Program-made: the position numbers and the translations under genes
Notes under the pieces: model-generated
Databases searched by the model: none
What the model saw: the letters and a program-made list of their open reading frames with translations, nothing else
Told to the model about the DNA's origin: nothing
Assembly (NCBI RefSeq): GCF_002925905.1
Contig: NZ_PRDB01000006.1
Span: 124,001 to 188,000 of the forward strand
DNA from: Klebsiella michiganensis
GTDB lineage: Bacteria > Pseudomonadota > Gammaproteobacteria > Enterobacterales > Enterobacteriaceae
Length of the DNA: 64,000 bases
Reading direction: 5' to 3'
Part shown: piece by piece, positions 59,570 through 64,000 of the stretch
Layout: every line of letters begins with the position of its first letter
Numbering within the stretch: the stretch's first letter is position 1

Positions 59570-59672
59570 ATCCAATTTTTTCTTCCCCAAAATCCCTCCA
59601 AAACTTTTCCCCAAAATAAATCTTTAAATTTTGCTAAATTTGCATGGGGGTACGGCCCAATTTTTCACGTAG

Positions 59673-60107
59673 CTACACCTTCACTTTCACCCAGTCGAGA
59701 CCTCGATCGTTATGATACTGCGCGGTCATTTTTTCCGATGAGTGCCCTAACAGCTGTTGGGTGTTGATTCCCTGAGCCTCGTACAGACGTTCGGACAGCG
59801 AGCGTTGCTCATGGAAAGTAGGCATTGTTTTCCCTCTTTCAACGGAAAGGTTGGTGCTATCCACTGCGAGTTTGAAGGAAACGCTAAGACTGTTCTCGCC
59901 AACCTGATCACTAGCTTTTACTTTACCGCTGGACGTTACGTGGTGAAGAAGCCACGGGCTAACAACCCGATCCCTACAGCGCTTGATCACTTGTGCCAGG
60001 CTAACGTCCAGCACCTCACTGCGCAAACTGAGTGGAATAGCAAGTTTCACACCTGTCTTTTGTTGCTTAACGTGCAGGTATCCCTCCCAAACCGATACAT
60101 CGTTGCT
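59673..60107 (-). pseudogene. Truncated lambda-type phage integrase (C-terminal catalytic part)
   Basis: About 140 codons of a tyrosine recombinase. Readable parts in order: WEGYLHVKQQKTGVKLAIPL, then HxxR as FHEQRSL and the tail LLGHSSEKMTAQYHND with the second His and nucleophile Tyr, ending …RGLDWVKVKV. The N-terminal arm-binding and core-binding parts and the first catalytic Arg are missing; the frame runs into unrelated DNA above 60107. It lies directly after dcp and marks the boundary of the foreign segment. An attachment core is probably nearby (59575–59672), but I could not find its partner in the window. Confidence 0.8.
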
Positions 60108-60146
60108 ATAATGTGAAGCATTATTAAATGCATGGGGAGAGGGGGC

Positions 60147-61064
60147 TTGGAATTTATATTCGCATTTTGGAATTGCGCGATTTCGCCACCAGGTATTAAG
60201 GAGATGCGTGCGCCTGCCAACATGGCTGATGCGGTTGAAGTTATTGTGGATTTATTTACCAGCAAAAAAATAATGTTTTTAGCTTTATGTGAGGTAAATA
60301 AGGACTCATTTAATCATATATCCAGCGAGCTTGGTAAACTTGGGTTATCACTTTCAGCTCAGTTTTTACCAGACAGAACATTAACTGGAGCAGAGTTTGA
60401 TGTCGGTTATATTTATGAATCAGGTGAAATTAGCGTTATACAAGGTATGGCACATACCGCTAGACTAGGAACATCTATAGTAAAAGTTGCTCAACAATTG
60501 ATTATTGTTATTAATGGGGATGCTTCCTCTGTCATAAATATTTTTGTCTCGCATTGGCCAAGTCAACTCCGTAAAATTGCGGATGACTTTAGAGACGAAT
60601 GTTCTAAAGGTTTAAGACGTTATATCGAGCGTTTCATTGAGGGGGGGCAACTGGTTATATTAATGGGGGATTATAATGATGAACCATATTCACAAAGTTT
60701 GTTCAAAAACATACGCGCAACAAACGATAGAGCCTTAGTACTTTCAGAGCCTAATTTTTGGTTATATAACCCGTACTGGAAGGCTCTTGCTGCTAGAATG
60801 CCATTCACTATAGATGAGCAACAACATGACTTTGGGACGTGTTATAGCAAATCAGGTAATCGCAATCACTGGTCTACGTTCGATCAGATCATTTTTTCAG
60901 GCCATTTTCTCCATTGTGGGCCATGGTATCTTAAAGAGTCTTCTACGGGAGTAGTTTTGACTGACAAACTACGTGTTGCCATAATGGATAGCAAGCATTA
61001 TTTTGACCACATGCCGGTTATTGGATGTATATGTAAAAGAGAGGTTAAAAATGTTTCAGTTTAA
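60147..61064 (+). CDS. Endonuclease/exonuclease/phosphatase (EEP)-family protein
   Basis: About 305 residues with the EEP fold. From the TTG start the metal and catalytic residues read: Asn9 (FWNC), Glu49 (ALCEVN), His136 (SHWPS), Asp175 and Asn177 (MGDYNDEP), Asp246 (FDQIIF) and Asp287-His288 (YFDHMPVIG), so the DNase I-like active site seems complete. TTG at 60147 has GGGGAG at ideal spacing; an in-frame ATG at 60132 is the alternative. No signal peptide or membrane segment. Codon use is AT-rich, unlike the core genes. It overlaps the next gene by 14 bases, and the pair follows a truncated integrase, a place typical of cargo such as defence genes. The substrate (DNA, RNA, lipid or nucleotide) is unknown. 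Confidence 0.8.
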   Translation: MEFIFAFWNCAISPPGIKEMRAPANMADAVEVIVDLFTSKKIMFLALCEVNKDSFNHISSELGKLGLSLSAQFLPDRTLTGAEFDVGYIYESGEISVIQGMAHTARLGTSIVKVAQQLIIVINGDASSVINIFVSHWPSQLRKIADDFRDECSKGLRRYIERFIEGGQLVILMGDYNDEPYSQSLFKNIRATNDRALVLSEPNFWLYNPYWKALAARMPFTIDEQQHDFGTCYSKSGNRNHWSTFDQIIFSGHFLHCGPWYLKESSTGVVLTDKLRVAIMDSKHYFDHMPVIGCICKREVKNVSV

Positions 61065-61542
61065 AGAACTTATCAAAACTGGTATGGGCGAAGCGAATAG
61101 AGTTGAGAAAAACCGCGAGAGCGTCGATAAGGTTTTTTCCTCGTTAAATAGTGAGCTGGCTGATGAAACTGACGGCCTGTTTACCATTGAACGCTACATA
61201 CAAAAACCTAGTGCATTTGCAGAAATAGCAAAAACTTATGCCATTATAAATCAGAGTGCTCCTCCACTTGTCTCATTAGATAGTAAAGGTTCTACTGGAA
61301 CATTAAAGATAGTTCTAAGCAGTGGTGGGAATGCCTCTATTGCCCGTTGGGAGCAAGATCCTGATGGGTACCCTTTCACAATTGAATTTATGGGTGAACG
61401 AACAGACTGCTGGGATCAGGAAGGGTTGGTCAATGCGTTAGGAAAAATTGTTGTTTCTGGACAACTATGGTTAAAAGTTAAAGAACTACAATCAAAAGCC
61501 TTAAAGGCTTCAGAGCAAAATAATACCGAAAAAAATGATTAG
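61051..61542 (+). CDS. Unknown 163-residue protein coupled to the EEP gene
   Basis: AT-rich gene whose start (MFQFKELIKTGM) overlaps the EEP gene by 14 bases and has AGAGAGG upstream, so the two are very likely translated together. The protein is soluble and mixed alpha/beta, with a Lys/Glu-rich N-terminal helix and a C-terminal lysine-rich helix; the middle has DSKGSTGTLKIVLSSGG and DPDGYPFTIEFMG. No family recognised. It could be an immunity, activator or sensor partner of the nuclease-like protein. An open frame begins upstream at 61003, inside the EEP gene, without support. Confidence 0.7.
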   Translation: MFQFKELIKTGMGEANRVEKNRESVDKVFSSLNSELADETDGLFTIERYIQKPSAFAEIAKTYAIINQSAPPLVSLDSKGSTGTLKIVLSSGGNASIARWEQDPDGYPFTIEFMGERTDCWDQEGLVNALGKIVVSGQLWLKVKELQSKALKASEQNNTEKND

Positions 61543-61698
61543 CTGCGGTATGTTTTTGACCATTACAGTTTCTTTCATAACTAACTATTTGTTTGTTAGC
61601 AATTATCAATTCTGTGGTAAAAGTCCTTTAGAGCAAATGCCAAGCAGTACAGTTAGAAGTGAGCTATTATCCCCTCAGCACCACTGGGGATTTTTCTT

Positions 61699-61961
61699 GT
61701 GTTGAAGTGGAATATTGCAGCAAAAAGCCAGGAAGTGCGAGACCAGGTTAACGTCGATCTGGCCGCCAGTGGCGTTACATACAAAGTGCGCCTGAATATG
61801 TCGGCGATAGCTGAGTAGAGTAGGTCGCCAGAGAACAACCTGAACACCTCCGGGAATACTTCATGGGGGGGGGTACGCTACTACCGCGAACAGAGCATTC
61901 AACTCCCGCGGCATCCGATCCGTGCTACATCGAGATTGCCGGGCAGAACGCCAAGAAATGA
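61699..61961 (+). pseudogene. Decayed phage-type gene with two frameshifts and a G9 tract
   Basis: Three consecutive pieces of one apparent protein can be read in different frames: KSQEVRDQVNVDLAASGVTY…MSAIAE, then VAREQPEHLREYFM, then VRYYREQSIQLPR. The joins are at the TGAGTAGAGTAG near 61811–61822 and at a run of nine G at 61865–61873. Family not identified with certainty; the style is that of small phage-encoded proteins. Confidence 0.5.
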
Positions 61962-62506
61962 TTATGCACGGGATAGTTCCCCGCCCTTTTATTTATACCG
62001 CGCCAATATAAGTTGTGGTGCTGGAAGGCGTGGAGCTGTCTGCTGAAGAATACATTCTGGCCTCAATCGTTGCAGACTGGTACTGTTTTCAAAGAGGAGA
62101 CTAGGAATAGGTGGTGCATCGTTGATGGGGACGTATGATTTTGCTCTGTCTATCGTGCTTCCAGGTGTTGCTGCGCATCAGGATATGTCAGTAATGGCGA
62201 AGATTAACGCTCTGCTTGCAGAATTTATGTCAAGCCTGACAGCATAATCATATTGCGGCTATCATTATCGATAGCCGCTATCCATTTGAGATCTGCAATC
62301 CCACATGCGGCATTAAGATATGCAGTTACGCTGTCAATGACTGAAGCGACCAGAGCCAGCGCTGATTCAAAAATCAATTTCATACCCATCGTGATATGTG
62401 TCCTTGCTGGATAGGCAGCTGGCGCATAATGTGACCCGATGCAGATCGTATAACAAAAGGTACAGTAAGCGGTCACTTAATTGAATTTAACTATGCGTTA
62501 TGGGTA
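61962..62506. other. Degenerate prophage-like DNA
   Basis: Short open pieces such as LEGVELSAEEYILASIVADW (near 62020–62080) and MSVMAKINALLAEFMSSLTA ending at 62248 look like remains of phage genes. An inverted repeat follows near 62255–62280 (ATTGCGGCTATC/GATAGCCGCTAT). No intact gene is supported. Confidence 0.4.
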
Positions 62507-63607
62507 TTACCTTCTCTCTTTGGTACAGAATAGAACGGCCATGTTCTTCGGCCTAGTTTCAGGACCTAATTCTCCATCCTTTGATTTACCCTCATCTGTA
62601 CTAGTTAATACCGCGTTTTTCTTGTTAGGGTCAGCCCCTGTCCCATTATTTGATTCACCAGAATGAAACCCGGATTGATAAGTATGCGTATGTTTTGCGA
62701 TCATATCCTCTTGGATACTTCCTGGGATACGTATTCCTGCCGGGTCGATTTTTGTAGATCCTGAACTATCTATACCTCTAAGGAATCTGCCCTGTGCGTT
62801 TAGCACAGGTATCCATCCAGAAGGACAGGTATCTGACATAAAACCAACAACACTGTTTTGTTCTAGTCTTGTCAACTCCATTTCTAGGTTTTTTAAACGA
62901 TCATCGATTGTTGTTAGAGCATCTATAGGATTGTCTTGATTATCATATGCCTGCCAAGATAGGGTTAAAGGAGGGGGCACCGTTGAATCTGTTCTTACAA
63001 TTTTAACAAAAGCTTTTTTACTTTGTTCGTTTCTGCTGCACTCAAGAATAGCTGTAGATCCTGTTGGAATAACTATAGATTTGGTCTCTGAGTCATTCCA
63101 CTTACATGAAACACCGTTAGATGCAGAATAGGCAATTGAAGCTGACTTATCATGAGAGCCTGGCGATGCGAAACCTACAGACATTGAAAATTCTGATGGC
63201 AGGATACTATCTACATTATATGTCATGTTGTTTTTTGCTTCGGTGCATTGTTTGTAGGCATCATATGCACCTGGCGCAATGGATTCTATATATTGTTTGT
63301 AGGCGTCTTGACTTTCTGAGTAGTTACTTTCTGCTGAGCAATATCTGCTAGCTACTTGAATTACTGTAGCATTCGAACTTCCGAAACTAGCTGAAAGAAC
63401 GCTGTAACTGGCACCAAATTTAGAATTATTGGATACCGATGTGCCTTTGCTATATTCTTTGCAGAAATAATCTGCATTTTGCTCAATAGAGTTTTGATCT
63501 CGAACCGTTATGTGGGTGATTTTTGATAACCCGATAATACTTTCGCAAGTATCTGCATTAGCATATGCGGGTATTATTAATGTTAGCATTGCAAGAGCTG
63601 TTCGCAT
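62507..63607 (-). CDS. Secreted protein with C-terminal phage tail-collar-like domain
   Basis: A 366-residue protein. Signal peptide MRTALAMLTLIIPAYANA, then a Cys- and Ser-rich N-terminal domain (about 20–230; five or more cysteines, and a repeated DAYKQYIE/DAYKQCTE), a short coiled coil (DDRLKNLEMELTRLEQ, near 250) and a C-terminal domain (about 265–366) resembling phage tail-fibre collar ends: CPSGWIPVLNAQGRFLRGID…AKHTHTYQSG…ETRPKNMAVLFCTKE. The start at 63607 follows AAAGGGGAAAA; the frame is open upstream to 63775 without a ribosome site. AT-rich and in the foreign segment. A secreted or surface adhesin-like role is possible; function unknown. Confidence 0.7.
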   Translation of the reverse strand: MRTALAMLTLIIPAYANADTCESIIGLSKITHITVRDQNSIEQNADYFCKEYSKGTSVSNNSKFGASYSVLSASFGSSNATVIQVASRYCSAESNYSESQDAYKQYIESIAPGAYDAYKQCTEAKNNMTYNVDSILPSEFSMSVGFASPGSHDKSASIAYSASNGVSCKWNDSETKSIVIPTGSTAILECSRNEQSKKAFVKIVRTDSTVPPPLTLSWQAYDNQDNPIDALTTIDDRLKNLEMELTRLEQNSVVGFMSDTCPSGWIPVLNAQGRFLRGIDSSGSTKIDPAGIRIPGSIQEDMIAKHTHTYQSGFHSGESNNGTGADPNKKNAVLTSTDEGKSKDGELGPETRPKNMAVLFCTKERR

Positions 63608-64000
63608 GTTTTCCCCTTTCATGGTTGGGCTGAAAATTTTGCATGGGGTAATAATAGTACTACGTCGAGCCATGCTCTGAACATGGCTATTATAACCTCC
63701 CAAAAGAGATTCAATAATATCCAGTTTAGCTAAGCCAAGCGGTTTTGTGTAAACAATATTATCATTGTCATTCATATCACATTTTGAATGTAATTTATAT
63801 CTTAGCTTGCAGTCCGCCCAGTATCGGTTGCGTACCTTAGATGAAGTTAGTCAAGTTAAGTGTCTGATGTCTTTTTTAAAAAATGAAAGTTTATCTTAGG
63901 ATAGTGCGAGTAATTATTTGTTTTCTGGTGTGTTATTAAGTCATGGGCTGAGTTATTAAATCGTTTTTTATTTTGGCGCAATTACCCATGCGTGTATTTA
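63608..64000. other. AT-rich upstream region at the window end
   Basis: About 390 bases with no supported gene. It should contain the promoter for the secreted collar-domain protein; TATAAT-like words are present near 63680–63800 but none is decisive. The frame of the minus-strand gene stays open to 63775 without a ribosome site. Nothing else recognisable. Confidence 0.35.

Noticed and set aside
62225-62476. Minus-strand 83-codon frame near the prophage remains
   Set aside because: No ribosome site at the first start; it overlaps decayed phage sequence and an inverted repeat; no recognisable domain.

Overview
The window looks like chromosome from the enterobacterial genus Klebsiella or a close relative (Raoultella). 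The evidence is near-complete synteny with the E. coli tqsA–mdtJI–ydgD–ydgU–asr–ynfM–ynfL–mlc–bioD2–clcB–dmsD–ynfHGF–ynfDC–speG–ynfBA–rspAB–ydfJ–ydfI–rspR–ydfG–dcp segment. It is joined to Klebsiella-type catabolic islands: pca (protocatechuate), mdc (malonate decarboxylase) and a soluble flavinylated NADH:fumarate reductase. Species was not resolved.

Layout. (1) 1–2.6 kb: end of pcaF, then pcaB-pcaD-pcaC of the beta-ketoadipate pathway. (2) 2.6–12.6 kb: an anaerobic C4-dicarboxylate block. It holds a class I fumarase and a DASS-family permease on the minus strand, divergent from a three-domain cytoplasmic fumarate reductase with its own cytoplasmic ApbE flavin transferase, followed by dcuS-dcuR. 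A perfect FNR box lies in the divergent region, which also holds a 26-codon ORF with a very strong Shine-Dalgarno. (3) 12.6–17.5 kb: a LysR/SDR divergent pair with a palindromic operator candidate, a lone MurQ-like SIS protein lacking one of the two known catalytic glutamates, and malate:quinone oxidoreductase. (4) 17.7–25.7 kb: mdcR and mdcHGFEDCBA; mdcA carries a one-base frameshift. (5) 25.9–27.4 kb: an IS621-like IS110-family element sitting in a REP cluster, with an intact copy of its target site about 120 bp away and a recognisable bridge-RNA region. (6) 27.4–42.1 kb: conserved core genes with a CHASE4-GGDEF-EAL protein placed between mdtI and ydgD, plus several very small genes. (7) 42.2–46.8 kb: dmsD-dmsC-dmsB-dmsA; dmsA is cut by an amber codon before the fourth Fe-S cysteine. 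(8) 47–59.5 kb: ynfD, ynfC, speG, ynfB, ynfA, the rsp sugar-acid regulon with its GntR repressor and a 13-bp motif repeated upstream of rspA and ydfI, a Usp protein, ydfG and dcp. (9) 59.6–64 kb: AT-richer foreign DNA that starts with a truncated lambda-type integrase. It carries a two-gene unit (endonuclease/exonuclease/phosphatase-family protein plus an unknown 163-residue partner), decayed phage genes, and a secreted protein ending in a phage tail-collar domain.

The best candidates for something undescribed are the EEP-family/unknown pair and the secreted collar protein in the last 4 kb, the 26-codon ORF in front of the fumarate reductase, and the divergent MurQ paralogue. The IS621-like element is the clearest mechanistic case, because target, donor and guide sequences can all be read in the window. 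Two loss-of-function lesions (mdcA, dmsA) may be real or assembly errors; the sequence alone cannot decide.
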